Assembly: GCA_963697565.1 (NCBI GenBank)
Contig: CAVOOM010000006.1
Location: 62,001 to 126,000 of the forward strand
Origin: CAWFSE01 sp963697565
GTDB taxonomy: Bacteria; Actinomycetota; Actinomycetes; CAVWCF01
Reading direction: 5' to 3'
Length of the DNA stretch: 64,000 bases
Shown: positions 46,660 through 55,497 of the stretch, one piece after another
Layout: each line of letters starts with the position of its first letter
Numbering within the stretch: the first letter of the stretch is position 1
Notes under the pieces: generated by a model
What the model saw: the letters and a program-made list of their open reading frames with translations, nothing else
Databases searched by the model: none
Told to the model about the DNA's origin: nothing
Program-made: the position numbers and the translations under genes

Positions 46660-46750
46660 CGGAGGCGGGGGGATTTGAACCCCCGAGGGGCTTTGAAACC
46701 CCAACCCGCTTAGCAGGCGGGCGCCATCGACCGGACTAGGCGACGCCTCC
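46660..46750 (-). tRNA. tRNA-Ser(GCT)
   Basis: 91 nt with acceptor GGAGGCG/CGCCTCC, anticodon loop CTGCTAA (GCT), a long variable arm (GGGGTTTCAAAGCCCC) and T-loop GGTTCAAATCC. Confidence 0.96.
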
Positions 46751-46913
46751 CCGCGTCCGGGCCGGCCCCGGGGGGCCGATCCTTCGGCGGGCACAGGGTA
46801 CCCGCGCGCCGAGACCGCCAGCAAAGCCGCCGCCAGGCATGCCCCATGCGCCGCTCGGCTGGGCGACGCCCCCACGCGTCGCCCAGCCAGACAGACGGCC
46901 ATACCGTGGGGCC

Positions 46914-47903
46914 ATGCGCTCCAGGGTCTACCGCGACGCGACGGTCGAGGCCGCCGACGTCGACCTCGACGCGGTCGCCAAGGCCATCGCCGACGGGCGC
47001 ATCGTCTGGGTGCACGCGACCCCCGACGAGCTGCCGGCCGTCGCGGCCGCCCTCCGCCTGAACCACCACGCGGTCGAGGACGCGCTCAAGGGCGTCGACG
47101 CCGCCGAGGTCATCACCCAGCGGGCCAAGCTCGAGCGCTACCCCGGCCACGCCTTCCTCTACGTCTACCTCGCCCGGGTCGACGGCGGCCGCGAGCAGCT
47201 GGAGATCACCGGCGCACCGTTGTTCGTGAGCCGCTCGTTCCTGGTCACCCTCGACACCCCCGCCGGCCTCTCCGCCGACGACCTGATGGCGGGCTGGGAC
47301 TCGCACCCCGACCTGATGGGCCACGGCACCCCGGCGCTGCTGCACGCGGCACTCGACCTCGTGGTCGACAGCCACCTGCAGGCGGTCGACGACATCGGAG
47401 ACCTCGTTGACGAGATGGAGGACCTGCTCTTCGAGGGCCCCGCCGAGGACGTGCAGGTGCACCAGCGCCAGGCGTACGCCACCCGCAAGTCGCTCGTGCG
47501 CATGCGCCGCGTCGCGACCCCGATGCGCGAGCTGGTGAGCGGCGTCATGCGCCGCGAGGAGGAGGACGAGACCCCGATCGACGTCGTGCTCATGCCGTAC
47601 TACCAGGACCTGTACGACCACGTCCTCCGCGTCAACGACACCCTCGAGGGACTGCGCGACCTGGTCTCCAGCCTGTACGAGACGCGCATCGCGATGGCCG
47701 ACCACACCCTCAACACCGTGATGAAGAAGCTCGCCGCATGGGCCGCCATCATCGCCGTGCCCACCGCGGTCACCGGCTTCTACGGCCAGAACCTCGACTA
47801 CCCGCTCGTGGGGACCGGCGCCGGGTTCTTCGTGTCCACGGCGATCTGGGCCGGCGGGGGCGCGGCGCTGTGGTGGACGTTCCGCAGCCGCCACTGGCTG
47901 TGA
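46914..47903 (+). CDS. CorA-family divalent-cation transporter
   Basis: 329 residues. A long cytoplasmic domain (NHHAVEDALKG; DDLVAVD-like VDDIGDLVDEMEDLLFEG; TRKSLVRMRRVATPM), then two C-terminal helices flanking the pore loop TAVTGFYGQNLDYP. The family signature is GMN; here it is GQN, which is unusual but seen in divergent members. It carries Mg, Co or Zn ions. The last residues are basic (RSRHWL), as expected at the inner face. Single gene. Confidence 0.88.
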   Translation: MRSRVYRDATVEAADVDLDAVAKAIADGRIVWVHATPDELPAVAAALRLNHHAVEDALKGVDAAEVITQRAKLERYPGHAFLYVYLARVDGGREQLEITGAPLFVSRSFLVTLDTPAGLSADDLMAGWDSHPDLMGHGTPALLHAALDLVVDSHLQAVDDIGDLVDEMEDLLFEGPAEDVQVHQRQAYATRKSLVRMRRVATPMRELVSGVMRREEEDETPIDVVLMPYYQDLYDHVLRVNDTLEGLRDLVSSLYETRIAMADHTLNTVMKKLAAWAAIIAVPTAVTGFYGQNLDYPLVGTGAGFFVSTAIWAGGGAALWWTFRSRHWL

Positions 47904-47940
47904 CGGCACCGCGCCGCAGCGGCTGAGCCGCCTGGCCCGC

Positions 47941-48384
47941 TCACCGGCTCGCCAGGCGCTCCGCCCAGGCCTCCAGGCCCGCGGGGGTCGCGGTCAGGAT
48001 GACGACCTCGCGCACCTGGGTGGGCGTCGACTCGAGCGAGCCCAGCGCGACCCGGATCGCGCTGTCGAGCGGCCAGGGCTTCCAGGCCAGCACCATCGGC
48101 ATCGCGAGGCGGGCGGCGCCGAGGGAGTCGGCGGCCTCGAGGGCGGCCCGGTAGACCCGCGAGAGCAGGTACTCGCGGTCCTCGCGCGTGGAGAAGGCGG
48201 GGCTGCCCACCTCGATCACCGGGGGCCGCCCCGGCCGGACCGCGGTGGCTCCGACGGCGAGCGGGCCGGGCCGCACCGGGCGCACCAGGGCGTCGACCCG
48301 GTCGAGGTCGAAGTCGCCCAGGACGGCGCGGATCCGCAGCCGGCCCCCGCCGGCCGGGGTCGGCGCCGAGGGCACCCCTGGCAC
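47941..48384 (-). CDS. Degenerate macro-domain-like protein
   Basis: 147 residues. The helix and strand order resembles macro domains: RIRAVLGDFDLDRVDALVRPV (strand plus GD-start), EDREYLLSRVYRAALEAADSLGAARLAMPMVLAW (in place of the usual Y-x-x-x-L-x-x-A-x-x-L-G-x-x-x-I-A-F-P), then SAIRVALGSLESTPTQVREVVILTA. The usual N-A-A-N substrate loop is missing, so ADP-ribose binding is doubtful. Start is GTG at 48384 or 48375. A 54-residue gene precedes it by 14 bases. Confidence 0.55.
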   Translation of the reverse strand: MPGVPSAPTPAGGGRLRIRAVLGDFDLDRVDALVRPVRPGPLAVGATAVRPGRPPVIEVGSPAFSTREDREYLLSRVYRAALEAADSLGAARLAMPMVLAWKPWPLDSAIRVALGSLESTPTQVREVVILTATPAGLEAWAERLASR

Positions 48385-48398
48385 GGCCGGACCAAGCC

Positions 48399-48563
48399 TC
48401 AGCGCGAGTCGGACCGGGCGCGCGCCGCGAGCAGCACCATCACGATCCCGGCCGCTGCGAAGGCGATCGCCGGCAGCAGCCCGGAGCCGGTCACCACGGT
48501 GACCACCGCCAGCGCGAACCAGACCAGCGCCAGCACGCCCATCAGCACCACCCGCGAACCCAT
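48399..48563 (-). CDS. Small two-helix membrane protein
   Basis: 54 residues: MGSRVVLMGVLALVWFALAV, TGSGLLPAIAFAAAGIVMVLLAARAR, then SDSR. A compact hairpin of two membrane segments joined by a Gly turn. It lies in the same direction as, and just before, the macro-like gene. Function unknown. Confidence 0.6.
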   Translation of the reverse strand: MGSRVVLMGVLALVWFALAVVTVVTGSGLLPAIAFAAAGIVMVLLAARARSDSR

Positions 48564-48608
48564 GGCCGCGAGCGTACGGCCCGATCACCCCGTGCCAAGG
48601 CGACGCGC

Positions 48609-49380
48609 GTGGGCGAGACTGCACCCGTGACCGCCGCCGACCCCGCCGACCAGTCCGCCGACCCGTCCTCCGGTGCCAGCGCGCCCGGACCGCTGGCGCT
48701 CATCGGCTCCGGCGAATACCTGCCGGTGATGGCCGACATCGAGCGCGACCTGATGGCCGGCCGAGGCGACCGCTACGTGCAGCTGGCGACGGCGGCCGCG
48801 CCCGAGGGCGACGGCTCGCTGCACCGCTGGCACTCCCTCGGCGCGCAGCAGGCCGCCCGCCTCGGCGCCGAGCAGGTCGTCGTCGACGTGCGCACGCGCG
48901 AGGACGCGTACGACGAGGGGCTGGCCGCCCTGGTCGAGGGGGCCGCCCTGGTCTACCTGTCCGGCGGCAACCCGGTGCACCTGGCCGACACCCTGCGCGG
49001 CACCCCGGTGTGGGACGCGATCCGCACCGCCTGGCAGTCCGGGGCCGCGCTGGCCGGCTGCAGCGCGGGCGCGATGGCGATGTCCGGCTGGGTGCCGTCG
49101 CTGCGCCACCCCCGCAGCGGCGCCGTCGACGGGCTGGGCGTCCTGCCCCACGTACGGGTCATCCCGCACTTCGACCGGATGGCCGGCTGGATGCCCGACA
49201 TCATCGGCCGCTACCTGGTGCCCGAGGCCGAGGGCGCCACGGTCGTCGGCGTCGACGAGGACACCGCGCTCGTCGGCGGCCCGCACGAGTGGACCGTCCG
49301 CGGCCGCCAGCGCGTCTGGGTGCTCACCCACCAGGGCCGCACCGGCGTACGCCGACGGCGAGGTGCTCGTCACCCCCTGA
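48609..49380 (+). CDS. Peptidase S51-like (cyanophycinase/dipeptidase E family)
   Basis: About 257 residues. PLALIGSGEYLPVM at the start, VYLSGGNPVHLADTL, and the nucleophile elbow AGCSAGAMAMSGW with the catalytic Ser, plus HFDRMAGWMPDII. A frame change near 49342 gives the usual short end YADGEVLVTP with stop at 49378. The start may be GTG 48609 or 48627. Class: serine-type amidase/peptidase; the substrate is unknown. Confidence 0.85.
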
Positions 49381-49423
49381 CCCCCGCTCCACCTCTTCCG
49401 CCAGCCCCGCCGCCCCCGCCCGC

Positions 49424-49478
49424 CCCGGTTTGCGGTGGCACGAGAGGCATGTCACCTCTTCTGCCACCGCAAACCGGG
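49424..49478. terminator. Bidirectional terminator hairpin with perfect 17-bp stem
   Basis: CCCGGTTTGCGGTGGCA and its perfect complement, separated by 21 bases that themselves hold an AGAGG/CCTCT stem. It sits between convergent genes and touches the end of the minus-strand one. Confidence 0.7.
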
Positions 49479-50453
49479 TCAGGGGGCGCGGCGCGGGTGG
49501 GCGTCGAAGAAGTCGAGCATCTGCTCGGTCGCGTCGACCGCCTGGCTGGTGGCGCCGACGAACGACTCGACCTCGGCCGGCGGCGGGTCCGACCCGGGCC
49601 AGGTGTGCCCGCCGCCGGCCAGCACGACGAGCTGCACGTCGCTGCCCGTACGGCAGTCCAGCCAGCGGTAGTCCAACGCCTCGTCGCCGAGCACCTCGAC
49701 CTTCGGCTGCGGCTTGCACGACTCGCGGGCGCCCCAGCCGGACACCACCTCGCGGACGTCGCCGATGTAGAACGAGCCCGCGGTCAGCGCGGTGTACTCG
49801 GCGTCGACGGAGAACGGCGCGATCGGGTCCATGTCGCCGTGGAAGGCGAGCACCGACACCGGCGGGCCGTCCGGGCAGACCCGCAGCAGCCCGACGCCGG
49901 CGACCGGCGCGATCGCGGCGACCCGCTCGGAGGCGCAGGCGAAGTACGCCGCCATCGCCGCGCCGCCGGAGATGCCCGTCGCGTACACCCGGTCGGGGTC
50001 CAGGCACAGCAGCTGGCCGACCTGCTCGATCGCGGTCTCCACGAAGGCGACATCGTCGAGCCCGGCCACGCCGGGGATCGCCCAGGCGGCCGGCGAACCC
50101 TCGGCCTGCGGCGCGAGCACCGCCATGCCGCGGCCGGTGGCCTCCTCGCCCAGCCCGGTCTGGGTGAGGAACGACTCCGCCTGGCCGGAGGTGCCGTGGA
50201 AGGCGAGCAGCAGCGGCAGCTGCTCGGCGGGGTCGGCGATCTCGGGCAGCGCGAGGGTGAACGAACGGGACTCGGCGCCCTGGCGGACGGTCAGGGTGTC
50301 CTGGCCCTCGGCCGGGGGCGACTCCAGGGCGCAGCCCGGGCTGAGCGGCGCGGCGTCGTCCTGCTGCTGGGCGCAGCCCGCCAGCGCGGCGGCGGCCAAC
50401 GCCAGCGCGGCGACCAGCCCGGCCGGCGCCCGCCCCCTGCCCCCCAGCAGCAC
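49479..50453 (-). CDS. PHB-depolymerase-like esterase lipoprotein
   Basis: 324 residues. The N-terminal signal with lipobox AAALAGC predicts surface anchoring. The alpha/beta-hydrolase core shows LLAFHGTSG (oxyanion region), YATGISGGAAMAAYFAC (nucleophile GxSxG), FHGDMDPIAPF with catalytic Asp, and GGGHTWPG with catalytic His. This matches the LpqC/polyhydroxybutyrate depolymerase family. GTG start at 50453, 5 bases after the isochorismatase-like stop, so it is an operon partner. Confidence 0.88.
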   Translation of the reverse strand: MLLGGRGRAPAGLVAALALAAAALAGCAQQQDDAAPLSPGCALESPPAEGQDTLTVRQGAESRSFTLALPEIADPAEQLPLLLAFHGTSGQAESFLTQTGLGEEATGRGMAVLAPQAEGSPAAWAIPGVAGLDDVAFVETAIEQVGQLLCLDPDRVYATGISGGAAMAAYFACASERVAAIAPVAGVGLLRVCPDGPPVSVLAFHGDMDPIAPFSVDAEYTALTAGSFYIGDVREVVSGWGARESCKPQPKVEVLGDEALDYRWLDCRTGSDVQLVVLAGGGHTWPGSDPPPAEVESFVGATSQAVDATEQMLDFFDAHPRRAP

Positions 50454-50458
50454 GACCG

Positions 50459-51148
50459 TCAGCCCTGTCCGTCGGGGGGCGAGCCCGGGGGCGGCGGGCC
50501 GCCCGGCAGCGACGCCCACCACGCGAGCACCTCGGCCTCGCCGAGCACCTCGCCGTACTTCGCCTGGATGTCGAACAGGTTCGCCTCGTGCGGCCCGGGG
50601 TGCCGGTCGCCGACCGCCTCGCGGACGACCACCGGGATGAAGCCGTGCTGCACCGCGTCGACGGCGGTCGCGCGTACGCACCCGCTCGTCGAGACGCCCG
50701 CGATCACCAGCGAGTCGACGCCGCGCGCGGTCAGCGACGCCGCCAGCGAGGTGCCGAAGAAGCTCGACGCGTACTGCTTGACCACCCGCACGTCGCCGGG
50801 CCCGACCTCGAGGCCCTCGGCCAGCTCGCCGAGCGGGTTGCCCTCGTCGAAGCACGCGAGCGCGGGGACCTTGCGGTAGAAGACGCCGCCGTCGGCGCCG
50901 CCGGCCTGGAAGCGCACCTCGGTCCAGTAGACCGGGATGCCGCGGGCGTGCGCGTCGTCGACCAGCCGCGCCGTCGAGGCGACCACCCCGGGCATGCCGT
51001 CGCCGGCGTACAGCGGCGAGCCCGGGTCGGTGTACGCCCGGGCGATGTCGATGACGACGAGCGCGGGCCGGCGGCCCAGCGCGAGCCGGCCGTCGAAGGC
51101 GCCTGCGTAGTTGGCGGCCAGCGCCTCGGCGTTCCGGTCATCTCCCAC
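50459..51148 (-). CDS. Isochorismatase-family cysteine hydrolase
   Basis: 229 residues. Catalytic residues are visible: ALVVIDIARAYTD (Asp), VVKQYASSFFGTSL (Lys), and VIAGVSTSGCVRATAVDAVQHGF (Cys). The subgroup may hydrolyse N-carbamoylsarcosine, maleamate or similar amides; it cannot be narrowed. It is divergent from an IclR regulator 60 bases away and co-transcribed with the esterase. Confidence 0.9.
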   Translation of the reverse strand: MGDDRNAEALAANYAGAFDGRLALGRRPALVVIDIARAYTDPGSPLYAGDGMPGVVASTARLVDDAHARGIPVYWTEVRFQAGGADGGVFYRKVPALACFDEGNPLGELAEGLEVGPGDVRVVKQYASSFFGTSLAASLTARGVDSLVIAGVSTSGCVRATAVDAVQHGFIPVVVREAVGDRHPGPHEANLFDIQAKYGEVLGEAEVLAWWASLPGGPPPPGSPPDGQG

Positions 51149-51172
51149 GGGCGGCGAGGATACTCTCGCCTT

Positions 51173-51197
51173 CTGAGAGGCGGTATCCCACTTTCAG
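51173..51197. promoter_or_regulatory. Possible IclR operator
   Basis: Imperfect inverted repeat CTGAGAG...CTTTCAG in the 60-base divergent promoter. Placement supports an operator; the match is weak. Confidence 0.35.
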
Positions 51198-51208
51198 GGG
51201 ACGGGGGC

Positions 51209-51982
51209 ATGAGCATGGCCAGCGGGTCAGCCGGGCACACGCCCGGGGCGGAGGCCAGCCGCAAGCTGCTCGCCGTGCTGATGGCCTTCAGCGAGGCGCG
51301 GCCGGTGCGCTCGGTGCCCGAGCTCGCGGCCGAGGCCGGCGTGCCGACGTCGAGCGCGTACCGCTACGTCGCGGTCCTGCGCGAGGTCGGGCTGCTCGAC
51401 TCAGCCGGCGGCGGCGGCTACCGCCTCACCGACCGCATCGTCACCCTGGCCCGCGCCGCCGAGGCCGCCCGCGCCTCGCTCGTCGACGTCGCCCACCCGT
51501 ACCTCGAGGCGCTCCGCGACGAGGTCGACGAGACCGTCGTGCTCGTACGCCGCGGCGGCCGGGCGGTCTACTGCATCGACCGGGCCGAGTCGACCCGCCC
51601 GGTGCGGCTGCAGTTCGACGTGGGCCAGGCGATGCCCGCGCACTCCGGCTCGTCCTCGCGGGTGCTGCTCGCCTCCGCGCCGCGCAGCGAGCGGGACGCG
51701 TACGTCGCCGAGGTGCTCGACGGGCTGCCGGCCAACCGCCAGGCGCTGCTCGCCGAGCACGCGCTCGACGCGGTGGCCGCGGCCGGGTGGACCGAGTCGT
51801 ACGAGGAGGTCGACGACGGCATCTGGGGCGTGGCGGCCGCCGTCACGCGCGAGTCCGATGTGGTGGCCGCGCTCGGCGTGGCCGGGCCGATCTACCGGAT
51901 CGACGCCTCGCGCCGGGCCCGGATCTGCGAGGCCACCCGAGACGCGGCGGCCCAGATCAGCGCCGCCCTCGCCAAGCGCTGA
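51209..51982 (+). CDS. IclR-family transcriptional regulator
   Basis: 257 residues. Winged HTH: ASRKLLAVLMAFSEARPVRSVPELAAEAGVPTSSAYRYVAVLREVGLL; the effector domain includes VGQAMPAHSGSSSRVLLA and DDGIWGVAAAVTRESDVVAALGVAGPIYRID. Such regulators often control degradation of aromatic or heterocyclic compounds. The neighbouring isochorismatase-like hydrolase fits as target. ATG 51209 follows GGGGACGGGGG. Confidence 0.93.
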   Translation: MSMASGSAGHTPGAEASRKLLAVLMAFSEARPVRSVPELAAEAGVPTSSAYRYVAVLREVGLLDSAGGGGYRLTDRIVTLARAAEAARASLVDVAHPYLEALRDEVDETVVLVRRGGRAVYCIDRAESTRPVRLQFDVGQAMPAHSGSSSRVLLASAPRSERDAYVAEVLDGLPANRQALLAEHALDAVAAAGWTESYEEVDDGIWGVAAAVTRESDVVAALGVAGPIYRIDASRRARICEATRDAAAQISAALAKR

Positions 51983-52072
51983 CCGATCCGCCCCCGCAAC
52001 GGGCCCGTCCCGGCCGCCAGCGCCCTGCTTGCCCGGCCTTACGCGTGCCTACCCGCCGCTTGAGCGCCGGGT

Positions 52073-52095
52073 AAGCACTCGTACGAGCGGGTAAG
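52073..52095. repeat. Copy A of the 17-base repeat CGTACGAGCGGGTAAGC
   Basis: Contains CGTACGAGCGGGTAAGC just 3' of the IclR gene. The same 17 bases recur near 54090. The surrounding short GGGTAAGC/CTTGCCCG words also occur in both places. Confidence 0.5.
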
Positions 52096-52121
52096 CGCCG
52101 CCGCACCGCCGTCAGCACCCG

Positions 52122-53347
52122 TCAGAGCGCGGCGAGCTCGGCCTGGACGCGGGCGATCGCGTCGCGGCCGGAGGTGAGCATCGAGACGCGGCGCAGGTAC
52201 GCCTTGGTGGCCTCGGGGTCGCCCATCAGCGCGACCAGCTGGGCGTTGCGCGCGGCGCGGGCCTCGCGGTCCTGCTCCTGCATGTCGCGGAAGTTCTTGG
52301 TGGTCTCGGCCTGCACGTACGTGTGGCAGACCTCGGCGCGCGCCTTGCCGTAGATCGGCGCTGGCCGCGGCGGCGTCGGCGCCGGCCCGCACCGCGAGGA
52401 TCGCGTCGACGGCCGACCACGCGTCGTGGATGCCGCTGTTCATGCCCATGCCGCCGAGCGGGTTGTTCATGTGCGCGGAGTCGCCGGCGATGAGCACGCG
52501 GTTCTGGCTGAAGTTGCTCGCCACCCGCTGGTTGACCCGGTAGAGCGAGTGCTGGATGACCGGCACCTCCTCGACCGGGGCGCCGCCGTCGCGCAGCACG
52601 CCCTGCAGCCGCTCCTGGAAGCGCTCGGGGAGCACCGCGGCGTCGTCGGGCTCGTCCGGCGAGACCGGCATCAGCACCCGCCAGTGGTCGGGCGTCTTGA
52701 GCAGCACCATCCACTCGTCCGGGTCGGTGATGTACGAGACGTAGGCCAGCCCCGGGAACGCCGCGCGGAAGTCGTACGTCGTGCTCATCACCAGGAAGCG
52801 CTCGGGGAACGTCACGCCCTCGAAGCCGAAGCCCAGCGACTGGCGGACCATCGAGTTGGCGCCGTCGCAGCCGATCAGCCAGTCGCACTCGAGCCGCTCG
52901 CCGCCGGCGAGGTTGACCGCGGCGTGGTCGCCGAGGTCCTCGGCGGTGTCGACGTGGGCGCCGTAGCGGATCTGCGCGTGCGGGTGCTCCAGCAGCAGCG
53001 GCCGGATGATCCGGGTCAGCTTGGACTGCTCGAGCTGCAGCCGCCAGGGGTAGGCCGTCTCGTCGGCGAGCAGCCCGAGGTCGAGCTCGGCGAGCAGGCC
53101 GCCCTTGCGGTCGCGCTGCTGGAAGACCGGCGCCTTGAGCCCCTGGGCGTGCATCTCCTCGGCGATGCCCAGCGTCTCGAGCAGCTCGAGCGAGGGGATG
53201 TGGAAGGTCGAGGCCTTCGAGTCGACCGACAGGTCGTCGCCCTGCTCGAGCACGAGCACGGGCACGCCGGCCTGCGGCCAGCCGCAGCGCGGCGACCATG
53301 CCCACCGGGCCGCCCCCGGCGACGATGACGGGTTGACGCTCGGCCAT
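52122..53347 (-). CDS. FAD-dependent aromatic-ring monooxygenase (frameshifted)
   Basis: About 408 residues. GGGPVGMVAALRLA (FAD beta-alpha-beta) at the start, LIGCDGANSMVRQ (the DG motif), VLIAGDSAHMNNPLGGMGMNSGIHDAWS (FAD-binding GD), all hallmarks of PHBH-type hydroxylases that use NAD(P)H and oxygen. Frame changes at about 53275 and 52365; the tail RVQAELAAL ends at 52122. In family context with the IclR, isochorismatase and M20 genes, an aromatic or heterocyclic degradation role is plausible. Confidence 0.87.
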
Positions 53348-53392
53348 CTGACTCTCCCCACCTGCTGAGAACGTGATTCGCGTGGGGCGAGA

Positions 53393-54013
53393 CTAGTCGG
53401 ATCCGGGCTCCGCGTCCAGCACCAGCTCGACCTCCCAGACCCCGACCTCCGGCTGCCGCCACGCGTACGCCGCCAGCAGCCCGTCCGGCCGCACCCGGAA
53501 GACCGCGCCGTCCTCGTACGAGCCGCCGACGTACCCGTACGCCTGGCTGAGGTCCTCGCGCGGCGGGCCGACCGGCTCGGCGGTGCGCACGTCGAGGACG
53601 GGGGCGAGCAGGTCCTCGGGCGCGCAGCCCGGCCGGATGTCGGGCACCAGCACGACCCGGCCGCCCGCGCCGCCGGCCGCCACCGCGCGGACGACGTCGC
53701 CGGCGAAGACCCGCAGCAGCGGGAAGAGCAGCATGCCGCGCGCGGCCACCCGGTCGTCCGGGCGCCGCTCGCCGTTGACGGTGCGCCGCACCTCGACGAC
53801 GCCGGGCTCGACGCCGGCGTACTCCGCCCGCGCCGAGGCGTCCGGCAGGTCGAGGGCGACGAGCGCGGTGGCCCCCTCGCGCTCGACGGTGAGCACGATC
53901 GCGCCCTCGGCGGCCTCCCGCCGCGACGTGATCCGCCCGTCGGCCGCCTCGAAGGTCTCCTCGATCGGCTGGACGACTCCGTCCAGCCGGTAGACGTACC
54001 GCCCGCTGATCAC
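53393..54013 (-). CDS. Uncharacterised beta-rich protein
   Basis: 206 residues, not recognised. SGRYVYRLDGVVQPIEETFEAADGRITSRREAAEGAIVLTVEREG, then RRTVNGERRPDDRVAARGMLLFPLLRVFAGDVVRAV and EDGAVFRVRPDGLLAAYAWRQPEVGVWEVELVLD. Long alternating strands suggest a single beta-sandwich or barrel. GTG at 54013 with GGAAGG upstream. It follows (same strand) the monooxygenase operon direction and precedes it by 46 bases, so it may be the first gene. Confidence 0.6.
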   Translation of the reverse strand: MISGRYVYRLDGVVQPIEETFEAADGRITSRREAAEGAIVLTVEREGATALVALDLPDASARAEYAGVEPGVVEVRRTVNGERRPDDRVAARGMLLFPLLRVFAGDVVRAVAAGGAGGRVVLVPDIRPGCAPEDLLAPVLDVRTAEPVGPPREDLSQAYGYVGGSYEDGAVFRVRPDGLLAAYAWRQPEVGVWEVELVLDAEPGSD

Positions 54014-54084
54014 GGGGCCATCCTTCCCGAGTCGGGCGCCTGCCCGCCCGTACGGGTGCTTGCCCGCCCCCACAGCGCCGGGGA

Positions 54085-54110
54085 GGCGCGCGTACGAGCG
54101 GGTAAGCGGG
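54085..54110. repeat. Copy B of the 17-base repeat CGTACGAGCGGGTAAGC
   Basis: The same 17 bases as near 52080, again in an intergenic space just after a stop codon. It may mark a small dispersed element or terminator type. Confidence 0.5.
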
Positions 54111-54119
54111 GCAGGGCGG

Positions 54120-55497
54120 TCAGGACGAGGCGGCCAGCTCGGCGAGGAACAGCACCTGCGCGGCCAGCGCGGCCTCCAGCTCGCCCAGGTGCACCGACTC
54201 GTCCGGCGCGTGGATGCTCGCCTTGGGGTCCTGGGCGCCGAACAGCAGCATCGGCAGGTCCGGGAAGGCCTGGTGCAGGTTGGCCACCAGCGGCACCGAG
54301 CCGCCGGCGCCGATGTCGACGCAGTCGCGCCCGTACGACGCGGCGAGCGCGCGCCGCGCGGCGGCCATCGGCTCGCTGTCGGTCGGCAGCGACACCCCCG
54401 CCGCGGGCCGACCCGGCGTGACCTCCACCTGCACGCCCCACGGCACGTGGGCCTTGAGGTGCGCGATCAGCGCGTCCTGCGCGGCGACCGGGTCGACGCC
54501 CGGCGGGATGCGCATGCTCACCTTGGCCCCCGCGGTCGGCTGCACGGCGTTGATGGCGCCGGCCACCGGCGGCGCGTCGAGCCCGACGACGGCGATCGCG
54601 GGCCGGGAGAACAGCCGCGACGACAGCGACCCGGTGCCGATCAGCGGCTGGCCGTCGACGATCCCGGCCTGGTCGCGGTAGTCGTCGTCGGGGTACTGCC
54701 CGCCGTCCCACTCGTACCCGCCCGCGCCCTCGACCGCGACGTCGCCGGCCTCGTCGAGCAGGGTGTCGAGCATCCGGATCAGGGTGAGCAGAGCGTCGGG
54801 GGCGGGGCCGCCGAACATCCCGCTGTGCGCCGGGGCGCGCAGGGTGCGGATCGACACGTACGCCTCGACGGCGCCGCGCAGCCCGGTGGTGAACGTCGGC
54901 TCGCCGAGCCGCACGTTGCCCATGTCGGCCACCACCATCGCCGCGGCGGAGCCGAACCAGTCCTCGCGCGTCGGTGACGTACTCCTCGAAGGCGCCGCCC
55001 CACTCCTCCTCGCCCTCGATGATGATCCGCAGGCCCACCGGGGGCTTGCCGTCGAACGCGCGCAACGTCGCCGCGTGCAGCACGACCCCGGACTTGTCGT
55101 CGGCGGCGCCGCGGCCGTACAGCCGCCCGCCGCGCTCGGTCGGCTCGAACGGCGGCGAGGTCCAGGCGGCCAGGTCGCCCGCCGGCTGCACGTCGTAGTG
55201 GGCGTAGAGCACCACCGTCGGCGCGCCCTCGGGGCCGGGCACGAAGGCGTGCACCGCGGGGATCCCCTCACCGGGGTCGACCAGCTCGGCCTGGGCCCCG
55301 GCGGCGCGCAGCAGCGCCGCGGTCGCCTCCGCGCCGCGCAGCACCTCCTCGCGCGGGAAGCCCTCGAAGGCGATCGACGGGATCCGGGTCAGCGCCTCGA
55401 GGTCGGCGCGCATCTGGGGCGCCTCGCGGGCGGCCAGCGCGTGGGCCCCGGCGGCGTCGAGGGCGGTGGTGCGGAGCGGCTCGGTCGATGCGGTCAT
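54120..55497 (-). CDS. M20-family metallopeptidase (dipeptidase-like, frameshifted)
   Basis: About 459 residues. Zinc ligands and catalytic residues: VVLYAHYDVQPAG (His and Asp), YGRGAADDKSGV (bridging Asp), IIEGEEEWGG (Glu pair), VVADMGN (Asp), and IHAPDESVHLGELEAAL near the end (His). One frame change near 54968. ATG overlaps the end of the MFS gene by 4 bases (ATGA at 55494), so transporter and peptidase are co-translated: perhaps uptake and hydrolysis of a small amide or peptide. Confidence 0.88.
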
